Shown here: in pieces, positions 50,469 through 59,695 of the stretch
Layout of the letters: every line of letters starts with the position of its first letter
Numbering within the stretch: position 1 is the first letter of the stretch
Origin: an uncultured Alphaproteobacteria bacterium
GTDB taxonomy: Bacteria; Pseudomonadota; Alphaproteobacteria; HIMB59; GCA-002718135
Length of the DNA: 64,000 bases
Assembly (NCBI GenBank): GCA_902595855.1
Contig: CACJRY010000005.1
Coordinates: 1-64,000 of the forward strand
Direction of reading: 5' to 3'
Translations under genes and position numbers: made by a program
Notes under the pieces: generated by a model
What the model saw: the letters and a program-made list of their open reading frames with translations, nothing else
The model's database searches: none
What the model was told of the DNA's origin: nothing

Positions 50469-52135
50469 ATTGTATATTCAAAATGATTCACCCAATATTG
50501 AATGCCAGCTTTGATTTCATTTACTTTATCAAAATTTTTAAATCTATTTATTGAGCTAGAATATAGAGGTTGAACTACTTGATCATAACTTGGTGTGTTA
50601 ATTTTATCTCTTTTTTTTGCAGTTTTTTGGTAATTAATCATATTTTCTTCAAAAGATAGGTTTAAAAATTTTACTAAACTTGTGATTTCGTTTGTAAAAT
50701 CTTTAATGATATTTTCATACTTAACAGTATGATAATTTATTTCAAAAAAATAAAAGTATTTAAATAGTAGCTGAAAGCATTCATTATAAAAAAATGATGT
50801 AGTATGAATATTTTCAAAATTTACCATCCCCTCATTCATTTTAAATGATGTTAATACACAACTTATTATGCAATCCAAAGGATGTCTAATTGCTAGAATA
50901 ATTTTTGAATTAGGAAATATTGTTTTTATAAAACCTAACTCTATTAGATTTAAGGGATATTTATCAATTATAATTTTTTTAGAGTTGTAATTAAAAGAGT
51001 TCATATATTGTTTTTGCATTTGTATTTTTTCTTTTTCATCAATATTCAAAACGTTAATTAATTTATTTTTTTCATAAAATTGATGCCTAACATCAAGCAA
51101 ATATGGCTTTTCTTCTAAAACAATAGTTTTTGAATGGCTTCTTAAAATCGTATCTAGAAGTGTTGTTCCTGATCTTGGAAACCCAATTAAAAAAACTAAG
51201 TTTGAGTGATATATTCCCTCAGAAAAATTAGATAATTTGGATTTATTTTTTTTTTCAAAAAAATTTTTATAAACAGAAATGGTATCTAAAATTAGTTGTT
51301 TATTATATTTTTTATTTTCCTTAAAATTAAGAGTAATTTTGTTTCTCTCAATAGCAAAAAAATAACTTTTATCAAAATCACCAAGTTTTTCATTAACTCT
51401 GCTGAGAAGGTGAAAATAATCTGCTTTAGCTACATCACTTTGCTCTTTTAAAAACTTATTTGAAAGACTTTTATCACTTAGTATGATTTGAGATTTTGAA
51501 TAATTTTTTACCCTAAAATAATATAATGATTCATAGTATGACAGAATGCAATTATTTTTAAAAATTGAACTTGCTTTTTTTAGTAATTCTCTAAAATCTG
51601 TTATACGAGACTGTTTGTCATACTGCTTGAACAAAAAATCATATGACTGCCAAAAATTTTTGTTTAAAGCTATAGTTTTTTTAAAATAATGTTCTGACTC
51701 TAGAAGCTTATCAGCTCTTGTTAAATTGTAAGCCTTTAAATAGTTTAAAATGTAACTCTCATATCTGTTAATATATTTATTTATAAATATCTCTAAATCT
51801 TTGTATTCTTTAAGATTTAGTAAAATTATTGCAATTGCATTAATAATTTCAATATTTTCTTTAATATTAAATAAGAAATTTTCTAAAATATCTTTAGCTT
51901 TTTTTATATTTCCTTCATGAGAGTAAATATTTGAAAGATTTAAATGGCCTTCATACCTATAAATATCTATATTGATTAAATCTTCAAACTTTTCTTTTGC
52001 AAATAAAAATTCTTTTTCTTTTACATCAATTAATCCTAGTTTTAAAATAGCCTCATAGTTTTTTGGTTCTTTTTTTAAAATATTTAGATAATAAATTTTA
52101 TCATTAGAGTTTATGTTCGTAAGTTTTTCGTTCAT
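50465..52135 (-). CDS. TPR-sulfotransferase fusion protein
   Basis: N-terminal TPR repeats; LIGFPRSGTTLLDTILRSH, ILAIRHPLDC. Confidence 0.88.
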   Translation of the reverse strand: MNEKLTNINSNDKIYYLNILKKEPKNYEAILKLGLIDVKEKEFLFAKEKFEDLINIDIYRYEGHLNLSNIYSHEGNIKKAKDILENFLFNIKENIEIINAIAIILLNLKEYKDLEIFINKYINRYESYILNYLKAYNLTRADKLLESEHYFKKTIALNKNFWQSYDFLFKQYDKQSRITDFRELLKKASSIFKNNCILSYYESLYYFRVKNYSKSQIILSDKSLSNKFLKEQSDVAKADYFHLLSRVNEKLGDFDKSYFFAIERNKITLNFKENKKYNKQLILDTISVYKNFFEKKNKSKLSNFSEGIYHSNLVFLIGFPRSGTTLLDTILRSHSKTIVLEEKPYLLDVRHQFYEKNKLINVLNIDEKEKIQMQKQYMNSFNYNSKKIIIDKYPLNLIELGFIKTIFPNSKIILAIRHPLDCIISCVLTSFKMNEGMVNFENIHTTSFFYNECFQLLFKYFYFFEINYHTVKYENIIKDFTNEITSLVKFLNLSFEENMINYQKTAKKRDKINTPSYDQVVQPLYSSSINRFKNFDKVNEIKAGIQYWVNHFEYTI

Positions 52136-52234
52136 TAAAGTCTATTTTAAATTAAAAAAAGCATTTTAAAACAGTATATTTTTATCAATAATTAAAATTA
52201 ACTTTTCAGCTAGTGTTTTTTGCTTTATTTAAGA

Positions 52235-52837
52235 ATTATGCACCTTTTTTTTTCTACTCCTATTTGGATAACTGAAATTAATAATTTTGAAAATATAAAT
52301 AAAGAATTAATTAATTATATTTACAATGCGAAAGAAAAGAATCCAAAAGGCAAAACAAAAAGTAATGTATATGGTTGGCACTCTGAAGATTTTGATTTGA
52401 AGGACCAAGAATTAAAAAATTTTATTTCTGAAATTTCAAAAAATATTGGAATTGCAATTAAAGACATGAATTGGGATTTAGATACACAAATTGTTAAAAT
52501 TACAAGCATGTGGAGTATAATCAACAATAAAGATGCATTTAATGAAAGACATCATCATGGGAGCAGTGCTCTCAGCGCCGCTTACTATGTAAAAGCAGAA
52601 AAAAATGCAGGAAATATTATTTTCTTTGATCCTAGACAGGCTAATGTTTTTCATCATCCAATTTCTAAAGAAGCAAACAATATTAATGCACAAGTACAAT
52701 CAGTAACTCCAAAGGCAGGCACTTTGGTATTATTTCCTAGCTATTTAGAACATAAGGTAGGTCCAAATCTTTCTAATGAAGAACGAATAGTAATAAGCTT
52801 TAATGTTTCCTTGTTAAGAAAAAAAGACTTAGTTTAA
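52235..52837 (+). CDS. 2OG-Fe(II) oxygenase family (TIGR02466-like)
   Basis: FSTPIWI, ERHHHGSSALSAAYYVKAEKNAGNIIFFDPR, GTLVLFPSYLEHKVGPN; internal ATG (MHLFFSTPIW) preferred over track start 52220. Confidence 0.85.
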   Translation: MMHLFFSTPIWITEINNFENINKELINYIYNAKEKNPKGKTKSNVYGWHSEDFDLKDQELKNFISEISKNIGIAIKDMNWDLDTQIVKITSMWSIINNKDAFNERHHHGSSALSAAYYVKAEKNAGNIIFFDPRQANVFHHPISKEANNINAQVQSVTPKAGTLVLFPSYLEHKVGPNLSNEERIVISFNVSLLRKKDLV

Positions 52838-52840
52838 CAA

Positions 52841-53563
52841 TTAATTTTTTAATTTTTTCAAAAAAAGTTCAATATCAATATTTTTAAGTTGGAGTTGGTT
52901 TATAATTTCTTTTCCATGAATTCCAACGAAATGAAAAAAGTTTGGTTTTTTTATTTTTTTAGCGTTAGGTAAAAAAGGCATATAATTCCATTCGCACCCA
53001 ATTTCTGTAAACAAGTCTTTGTTCTGAAGTATAAATTCATTAAGCATCATGTTATCTGAGTTTTTTCCTTTTGCTCTAATTTTATTTTTCATTCTATCAA
53101 TCATATATTTAGATAATTTTTTTGCCGTTAAATTATCACAAAATGTTACTCCCGAGTTAAAGTATCCGTATGAATTATCTAGATTGTTTATTTCTCTAAA
53201 TATTTTTGAAGAGTTTCCTTCAGGCTCTCTTACGTTTTGCAATCCATTAATTTTAGGAAGAGGTTCAGCATCCGAATAAATATAAATGTCATTATCTATA
53301 TATATTGTGTATTTATAATGATTATTAAAATGAAAGTATCTCTCAAAAGAATAATGCTTATTCTTTGTTGCTAAGAAATCAAAGTTTCCAAACTCAGCTT
53401 CGTAGGTGCTCTTCTTTACGAGAGAATAATCATAACCACATTTCTCACAATATTTTTTTACAGAGGGAATAAATATATCTCGAATTGGATTAATTGTAGA
53501 TTCATTTCCCCACTGTGTTCCAGAACCAATATCAATTTGCAGAACAAGAGTTTCAGATTTCAT
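52841..53563 (-). CDS. Putative GT-A-type glycosyltransferase
   Basis: YTIYIDNDIYIYSDAEPLPKI DxD-like motif. Confidence 0.6.
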   Translation of the reverse strand: MKSETLVLQIDIGSGTQWGNESTINPIRDIFIPSVKKYCEKCGYDYSLVKKSTYEAEFGNFDFLATKNKHYSFERYFHFNNHYKYTIYIDNDIYIYSDAEPLPKINGLQNVREPEGNSSKIFREINNLDNSYGYFNSGVTFCDNLTAKKLSKYMIDRMKNKIRAKGKNSDNMMLNEFILQNKDLFTEIGCEWNYMPFLPNAKKIKKPNFFHFVGIHGKEIINQLQLKNIDIELFLKKLKN

Positions 53564-53564
53564 A

Positions 53565-54227
53565 TTAGTACCATTCGTAAAACCAATTGTTGTAAAGATT
53601 TGTTTCCTTTAAATTTTCTAATAAATTTTTATAAGAACTAAAAAATTCTTTATTTTTATTTTTTCTTGGGTCTCCATGAAGTTCACATAAAACACATTTT
53701 ATTTTGCTTCTTTGTTCTATTAAATACGGCATAATTTCGTATTCACTTCCCTCAACATCGATTTTTATTAAATCAATATTTGAAAATTTGGACACTATAT
53801 TTAAGATATGCTCTACCTTTATTTCTACACTATTAGTTTTGGAGACATTGTCTTTATTATTGTTAAGAGAAGAACTTTCAATATAATTGAAATCGCTAAT
53901 TCCTGTTGATTTCTCATGAAGGTATAATTTTGTGGGTCCTGAATAATTAGAAACAGCAAGGTTAAATGTTTTTACTTTTTCACAGTCAATAAATCTTCTA
54001 GCTAAAATTTCAAAACATAATTTATTTGGCTCAAAAGCGTAAATATATGGTTGTTTTTTTTCAAATATAAAATTTGAAATGTTGCCAATGTTAGCACCAA
54101 TATCGAGCACAACTGAATTTTGATTTAGTCCCTCGATAAGTTCTATAAATTTATTATTAATTATCAAATCTTGATATGCTGTCGAATTTGAAATCATCAA
54201 CTTATATAATAGGCTTGCATTTAACAT
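53565..54227 (-). CDS. FkbM family methyltransferase
   Basis: SVVLDIGANIGNISNF, YAFEPNKLCFEIL, IDLIKIDVEGSEYEI. Confidence 0.88.
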   Translation of the reverse strand: MLNASLLYKLMISNSTAYQDLIINNKFIELIEGLNQNSVVLDIGANIGNISNFIFEKKQPYIYAFEPNKLCFEILARRFIDCEKVKTFNLAVSNYSGPTKLYLHEKSTGISDFNYIESSSLNNNKDNVSKTNSVEIKVEHILNIVSKFSNIDLIKIDVEGSEYEIMPYLIEQRSKIKCVLCELHGDPRKNKNKEFFSSYKNLLENLKETNLYNNWFYEWY

Positions 54228-54294
54228 TTAGTTTTACTTTTTTTTAAATTTTTAAAAGGTTATTTTAAGATCTACCTATGTTATAATATATTTT

Positions 54295-54969
54295 ATGAAT
54301 GGGTCTACAGCAATAATTATTCAGGCTAGATTAAACAGCCAGAGGTGTAAAAACAAAATGTTGCGTAAATTTGATGATTTATCATTATTTGAATTACAAC
54401 TAAATAAGTTAAATAAACTTGCAGAAAATCCAATTTATAGAGTCTATTGCGCAGTAGGAGAAGAGCCTTTTTTTAAGATACTTAAAAATTACGAATTTGT
54501 TAATCTAGTTAAGAGAGATAAAAAAAGTGTAAGCTCTGATGCAATTGAAGATGTATTTAATTACTTAAAAGAAGTAAAAGAAGAAGTAATATGCTTTGTA
54601 AATGCATGCGCCCCTTTGTTAAACATTTCAAAATTAAAAAAAGCATTAGAGCTGTATGATACCTTAAAATTAAAAAGTTTAACAACTGTTATAGAAAAAA
54701 AAACATGGTATTTTGATAACAATAATAAGCCCATTAATGATAATTCAAGTTGTAACACAAAAGATCTGCTGCCTCTTTATGAGTGCACTCACAATTTTCA
54801 TATATTTAAAAAAGAATATTTTATAAAAAATAAAAGATATTGGAAGAATCAGGAAAATGATCCCTATCTCTTCAAAGTTGATTTTTTAGAGTCTTTGGAC
54901 ATAGATACTGAAGAGGAGTTTATATATATTGAAAAAATATATAAGGCGCTAAAAGACTCTAGCCTCTAA
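54295..54969 (+). CDS. Acylneuraminate cytidylyltransferase-like (NeuA/SpsF-like) nucleotidyltransferase
   Basis: AIIIQARLNSQRCKNKMLRKFDDLSLFE; VNACAPLLNISKLKKAL; DIDTEEEF. Confidence 0.78.
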   Translation: MNGSTAIIIQARLNSQRCKNKMLRKFDDLSLFELQLNKLNKLAENPIYRVYCAVGEEPFFKILKNYEFVNLVKRDKKSVSSDAIEDVFNYLKEVKEEVICFVNACAPLLNISKLKKALELYDTLKLKSLTTVIEKKTWYFDNNNKPINDNSSCNTKDLLPLYECTHNFHIFKKEYFIKNKRYWKNQENDPYLFKVDFLESLDIDTEEEFIYIEKIYKALKDSSL

Positions 54970-55780
54970 GTGATTTAATTTTTATTTTTTCTGACTCTGT
55001 AATTTTTCTTGGCTTTGAAGATCCTAAAGATTTTTCAATGGCTCTTATACCGCTCATTAGCTGGAATAATCCTGCTGGCTCTACTGAAGATAATTGATCA
55101 CTTCCCCACATGTGTCTATCCAATGTTATATGTCTTTCGATCCATGTTGCTCCAAGACCAACAGCTGCAAAAGTAGTTGACAGCCCAAACTCATGTCCGC
55201 TGTAACCAATTTCAATTCCTTTAAATTTTGACTTAAGATATTGTATATAATTTAAATTCAATTCACTAACTGGAGAAGGATAGGTTGATATAGTATGCAT
55301 TAATATGTTGGGTTTTAATATCTTTACCGCACTATTTATTTGGGCTTGATTTGACATCCCTGTAGATAATATTTTTTGTTTATAATTTTGATTAACATAT
55401 TTGCATAATTTTTTATCAATTAGCTTTGCAGATGGTATTTTAGTAATTTTTGAAATTTCTTTTAGTTCTGAAGCTGAATTAAGATCCCAAACAGAAGCAA
55501 ACCATTTAATTTTTTTTGATTTACAATATTTATCTATATTAACAAAATCATCTAAAGAAAATTCTATCTTTTTTTTGTATTCAATATACTTTAATTTACC
55601 CCATGGTGTCTTTACTAGTTGATTTTTTTTATTTTTAGGTACAGCTAAATCGGGATCTCTTTTTTGAAACTTAACATAGTCACATCCTGCTAACTTTGCT
55701 AAATCTATTAATCTTTTTGCTATATCGATACTTCCATTATGATTAATGCCAATTTCTGCAATAACTTTAATTCTATTCAT
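54959..55780 (-). CDS. N-acetylneuraminate synthase (NeuB) family, lacking C-terminal SAF domain
   Basis: VIAEIGINHNGSIDIAKRLIDLAKLAGCDYVKFQKR, IGYSGHEFGLSTTFAAVGLGATWIERHITLDR. Confidence 0.9.
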   Translation of the reverse strand: MNRIKVIAEIGINHNGSIDIAKRLIDLAKLAGCDYVKFQKRDPDLAVPKNKKNQLVKTPWGKLKYIEYKKKIEFSLDDFVNIDKYCKSKKIKWFASVWDLNSASELKEISKITKIPSAKLIDKKLCKYVNQNYKQKILSTGMSNQAQINSAVKILKPNILMHTISTYPSPVSELNLNYIQYLKSKFKGIEIGYSGHEFGLSTTFAAVGLGATWIERHITLDRHMWGSDQLSSVEPAGLFQLMSGIRAIEKSLGSSKPRKITESEKIKIKSLRG

Positions 55781-55818
55781 TTATTAATGATTATTATATA
55801 TTATTAATAATTATAGCA

Positions 55819-56517
55819 ATGTTTGAAGACTACAAAAATAAATATAGTGGACAAAGGTGTTTTATAATTGGTTCTGGACCAAGTCTACTTGAAGAGAATC
55901 TTTCTTTAATTAAAAATGAAAAGATTTTTATTGTTAATAGAGGTTACAAAGCGCTTGATCATGGATTATCACATTATGATTTTTATGTTTGTGTTGACAA
56001 AAATGTTTATGAAAAAAATCATAATGAAATTCAAAAAACTACTAAATTTCCTAGGTTTTATAACCATACATTTATGGACAGTCAGATTTATTGGGATGGA
56101 CCAAAGGAGAAATTTATTCCTGTTTTTAAACACGAAAATAAAAATTCTATTTTATACAAAAGCCTCATGTTAGGCATTATGCCTTTAGATTATTATGATG
56201 GTTGGGGTAAGGCAGTAACAGTTGTAGTTGATACTGCTTTAATCGCATTTTTTCTTGGGTTCAAAGAAATATATATTCTTGGGGTTGATCTCTACTATAA
56301 GGACAACACTAAAACACATTTTTATGGAAAAGAAGAAAGTATTTATTTGGATAGTAAGAAGCCTACAAAGCTAATAAGTCAAGCCCTAAATATAACTGTA
56401 AAAAATTTAAATAAATTTTTCCACCACCATTCTGTTAAAATGATTAATTTAAGTAAAGGATATAAGCATAATGATATCTTTCTAACGGGAAGTTTGGAAG
56501 ATATATTTAACAAATAA
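55819..56517 (+). CDS. DUF115/6-HMP diphosphokinase MptE-like protein
   Basis: FIIGSGPSLLEENLSLIKNEKIFIVNRGYKAL, GWGKAVTVVVDTALIAFFLGFKEIYILGVDLYY. Confidence 0.72.
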   Translation: MFEDYKNKYSGQRCFIIGSGPSLLEENLSLIKNEKIFIVNRGYKALDHGLSHYDFYVCVDKNVYEKNHNEIQKTTKFPRFYNHTFMDSQIYWDGPKEKFIPVFKHENKNSILYKSLMLGIMPLDYYDGWGKAVTVVVDTALIAFFLGFKEIYILGVDLYYKDNTKTHFYGKEESIYLDSKKPTKLISQALNITVKNLNKFFHHHSVKMINLSKGYKHNDIFLTGSLEDIFNK

Positions 56518-56524
56518 AATTAAT

Positions 56525-57514
56525 TTAATTTAGAAATGCCTTTGATATCATTTTTCCATGCTTAAGTGGGTCATAAAATTTTATAAAAGATTTGTTTATT
56601 TGGGTTCGTGTGTTTTCTAATTCATTATTATTTGAGAGGTAAAATTTAATTTTCTCAACTAGATCATAATTTGAATCAAAAACAAAGTTTTCTACCTTCA
56701 TAAAGTTTCTAGAAACTTTATATTTTAAAAAATTCTTATCTATTAAAAAAAAAGATTTAAAAAAAAGAACCTCGTATAGTCTGTAGGGGATATTGTCATG
56801 GTTGCCACTTAAAACTAAATTTATATTAGATTCCTCTATTAATTTAACGTAATCATCTGTTGAAAGCTTTTTTTGGTTTTGGTTCATGTTGTCGAAAAAT
56901 ATTATTTTTTTATTAAAATCAAACTCTTGTTTTTCAAGAAAATCAATAACATTTTTTCTTTGTTTTTTTGTGTCAATTATTTTTCCACAATATGAAAGAC
57001 CATACTTTTTTTCTTTTTTATAATTAGTGTGTGAAAAATTTTGATTTTTTATATTATAATTAATATTTAAAAAACCCATACCGTAATAAGTTGAAAAAAG
57101 CTTTTTTTCTAAATCATCAGATAGTTTATAAAGGCTTAAATCTGCCAATAAATTTGGAACAAAATATAGTTTAATTTTTAAATATTTTTCAAAATTTTTA
57201 ACATCTTTATAGTTAAGCATTCTATCGTATCCAATAAAAAGTGATGTTGGGCACTTAATTTTATTTTGAAGAGCTGGAAGATATTTATCCTCATAATAAT
57301 CAAGGCTAATTTTTGTATCAATAATAATATGATCATAGCGGGTTAAATCTTTCAAAGATAGCATCTCAGGAAGTGATACAATTGTAACATTTGAAAAACT
57401 TTTTAATGACAATAAAAAAAATCCAAAATCTAAATTGCATAAATTTTTTTTAAAAACTGATTTGAAATTCTGTTTAATTGAGTGTTTGTCTCTGTACACA
57501 AATAATATATTCAT
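56525..57514 (-). CDS. Putative glycosyltransferase
   Basis: SNINLVLSGNHDNIPYRLYEVLFFKSFFLID resembles glycosyl transferases-like C-terminal region; genomic context. Confidence 0.5.
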   Translation of the reverse strand: MNILFVYRDKHSIKQNFKSVFKKNLCNLDFGFFLLSLKSFSNVTIVSLPEMLSLKDLTRYDHIIIDTKISLDYYEDKYLPALQNKIKCPTSLFIGYDRMLNYKDVKNFEKYLKIKLYFVPNLLADLSLYKLSDDLEKKLFSTYYGMGFLNINYNIKNQNFSHTNYKKEKKYGLSYCGKIIDTKKQRKNVIDFLEKQEFDFNKKIIFFDNMNQNQKKLSTDDYVKLIEESNINLVLSGNHDNIPYRLYEVLFFKSFFLIDKNFLKYKVSRNFMKVENFVFDSNYDLVEKIKFYLSNNNELENTRTQINKSFIKFYDPLKHGKMISKAFLN

Positions 57515-57638
57515 AAAAAGCTTGTCATATAAAGTTTGTTAACAATAAAACAATATAGATATAATTATTAGAAAATTTAACAATTTATTTTTATGTTAAG
57601 ATAAAATAATGAAAATATTAGGGGAAAATTAATCGAAC

Positions 57639-57655
57639 TTGGACGTACGTTGGAC
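57639..57655. repeat. TTGGAC direct-repeat pair, 11-bp spacing (left copy)
   Basis: TTGGACGTACGTTGGAC. Confidence 0.7.
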
Positions 57656-57724
57656 ATATAGCTTTTATCAAACAGTGTTTATTATTAATTCAAAAACTAA
57701 GCAATTATAGTTTAGAGACAATGT

Positions 57725-58516
57725 TTAAGAAAAATTTTTTTCAAAAAAATAGTCTAAAATATCCTTTTGATGAGTAAATTGATTTTTGGTTATTAGTTTA
57801 AACCCTAAATTATTTAAAAATTGAGTTACAACAGTTGTGTTCTGTGGAAAGATTTCTATTTGCAAAAAAATTTTATTATCAGCAAGTAAATTTTTTATAC
57901 CCTGGAGAACAAATAGTTCATGACCTTCCGTGTCAATTTTTATAGCAATATTTTCATTTTTAATTTTTATTAAATCATCCCCTGTTTTATATTTTATTTT
58001 TATATTACCATTATCACTGATTTTGGCTCCTCCAGATTGACTAAGTCCAAATCTATTTTTCGCTTCAAGAAAACTGTCTCCACCTTTACTTGATAGCGCA
58101 TAATCATATAAGTAAATTTTGTTGCTAAAATCATTTAAATTCACATTTTTTTTTAATCTTTTGAAAGCATCTTTGTGAGGTTCAAATGCGTGTATAGTTA
58201 AATTAGGATGATTTTTAGCCATCAAAATGGAATAGATTCCTATATTTGATCCAATATCTATAAAATTATTAATTGAGTATTTTTTTATACTTTTCGAGAG
58301 TATATTAAGTTGTTTTTCCTCATAATAACCATTCATAAATAATTCTCTATCTATTGAATCTCTAATATTTAAAAAAAATTTTACACCTTTAAAACTATAA
58401 TAAAATTTATCTTTATTAATCTTAAAAAGAATTCTTCTTAAAAGAGAGTTAGATAATCTTTTAAGTAGTGGCAATTTTCTTATAATATAAAATATTTTAA
58501 AAAATAAAGTCTTCAT
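57725..58516 (-). CDS. FkbM family methyltransferase
   Basis: NFIDIGSNIGIYSILMAK, HAFEPHKDAFKRL, IAIKIDTEGHELFVLQGI. Confidence 0.88.
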   Translation of the reverse strand: MKTLFFKIFYIIRKLPLLKRLSNSLLRRILFKINKDKFYYSFKGVKFFLNIRDSIDRELFMNGYYEEKQLNILSKSIKKYSINNFIDIGSNIGIYSILMAKNHPNLTIHAFEPHKDAFKRLKKNVNLNDFSNKIYLYDYALSSKGGDSFLEAKNRFGLSQSGGAKISDNGNIKIKYKTGDDLIKIKNENIAIKIDTEGHELFVLQGIKNLLADNKIFLQIEIFPQNTTVVTQFLNNLGFKLITKNQFTHQKDILDYFFEKNFS

Positions 58517-58590
58517 GATTTATTAATGTTTATAATAATATTGAAGTTATTAAACTATATTTTTTATAATATTAAATATTATAACTAAAT

Positions 58591-58607
58591 TTGGACATAT
58601 GTTGGAC
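58591..58607. repeat. TTGGAC direct-repeat pair, 11-bp spacing (right copy)
   Basis: TTGGACATATGTTGGAC. Confidence 0.7.
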
Positions 58608-58631
58608 GCAAGCCTAGGCGCACTCTCGAAT

Positions 58632-58683
58632 TTGGAGCGGGCGAAGGGATTCGAACCCTCGACTTCAACCTTGGCAAGGTTGC
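58632..58683 (-). repeat. Displaced 3' fragment of tRNA-Gly (putative att site)
   Basis: 52 bp identical to 60375-60426: anticodon arm, T arm, acceptor 3' strand and CCA; 5' half missing. Confidence 0.93.
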
Positions 58684-58750
58684 CGAGTACGAATTACCTT
58701 AACCTTTTCTTAAGTTTTAAATAACATAATTTAATATTTTGTAAACCAAG

Positions 58751-58769
58751 TGTCCCGCTACTGTCCCGC
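58751..58769. repeat. TGTCCCGC direct-repeat pair, 11-bp spacing
   Basis: TGTCCCGCTACTGTCCCGC. Confidence 0.75.
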
Positions 58770-58772
58770 AAA

Positions 58773-58826
58773 GAGAGATGGCTGAGCGGTTGAAAGCACC
58801 GGTCTTGAAAACCGGCAAAGGAGCAA
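58773..58826 (+). pseudogene. 5' fragment of tRNA-Ser (anticodon TGA)
   Basis: GAGAGATGGCTGAGCGGTTGAAAGCACCGGTCTTGAAAACCGGC: D arm and anticodon arm present; no T arm or 3' acceptor follows. Confidence 0.85.
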
Positions 58827-58827
58827 A

Positions 58828-59370
58828 TTACATTTTGTTACTTTTTTTTGAGTTACATGAATAACAAAGTGGTTGCACATTTTCAATTAAGTTTGTTCCT
58901 CCTTTACTAATTGGAATAATGTGATCCATAGTTATTGGACTTTTCCTTCCTTTAAGCAAAGGAATATTTTCCCATCTTCTTTTACACATTGGACAAGTTT
59001 CGTATAATTTTAATTTTTCTTGAAATTGTTTTGGGTCAATAATACCTCCGCTACTTTTTATTCGAGCTCTTCTAGTTTGACTAAAACCAAATTTATTACA
59101 TTCTTTACAAGCTGAAAAATATGTTCCAGCAGTCCTTAATGTAAAATTATCATTTGTTAAAAATCTTTGACATTTATAGCAAGTACGGTGAGTTTCTGTA
59201 TGAAGATTTTTTTTTCCTTTTTTTCTCTCAAGTTTTTTTCTTTGCACATATTCATTGCAATCCATACACATGCGATAATATTTTCCATCCTTGCGTCTAA
59301 TAAAACTGTCTAAAGCTTTTGTGGTTTTACAAAGATAACATTCTTGTGTGTTATCATACCGACTACTCAT
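58828..59370 (-). CDS. HNH endonuclease with N-terminal zinc-ribbon-like cysteine pairs
   Basis: CPMCKRRW...TMDHIIPISKGGTNLIENVQPLCYSCNSKKSNK plus CYLC, CMDC, CYKC, CKEC pairs. Confidence 0.9.
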   Translation of the reverse strand: MSSRYDNTQECYLCKTTKALDSFIRRKDGKYYRMCMDCNEYVQRKKLERKKGKKNLHTETHRTCYKCQRFLTNDNFTLRTAGTYFSACKECNKFGFSQTRRARIKSSGGIIDPKQFQEKLKLYETCPMCKRRWENIPLLKGRKSPITMDHIIPISKGGTNLIENVQPLCYSCNSKKSNKM

Positions 59371-59411
59371 AAATTTATTTTACATCAATTAAATTATTAT
59401 TGAATATCAAG

Positions 59412-59428
59412 TATCCCGCAAATATCCC
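59412..59428. repeat. TATCCC direct-repeat pair, 11-bp spacing
   Basis: TATCCCGCAAATATCCC. Confidence 0.65.
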
Positions 59429-59458
59429 AAAATAGCAAACAAAATTATTTATTGAAAT

Positions 59459-59695
59459 TTATTTACTTCCAACTTTTTCTACACAAATAAACTTTATCTC
59501 ATCTTTAGAATTATTACCTTTTGTTAAGGAACCAAGGCTATTTACACATTGAGCCATTGGAGAGAAAAAAAGGTGATAAGAAAAAAACATAATAAGGATT
59601 GATAAAGAAATTATGCTAATAATTAAAACTCTTTTATCCAAATTGAAAAAAATATTTTGAGTTGTATTTTTTTTGAATTTCTTATTTTTCTTCAT
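59459..59695 (-). CDS. Hypothetical small membrane protein
   Basis: 78 aa, one TM segment; overlaps 4 nt with upstream 59692-60270. Confidence 0.5.
   Translation of the reverse strand: MKKNKKFKKNTTQNIFFNLDKRVLIISIISLSILIMFFSYHLFFSPMAQCVNSLGSLTKGNNSKDEIKFICVEKVGSK

Noticed and set aside
55916-56173. 85-aa ORF in alternate frame inside the DUF115-like gene
   Set aside because: Nested frame with no initiation signal or motif; main frame has clear family features.
58611-58640. Possible additional tRNA or promoter in the GC-rich CGCAAGCCTAGGCGCACTCTCG stretch
   Set aside because: Does not fold or align to any tRNA; only the flanking tRNA-Gly fragment is supported.
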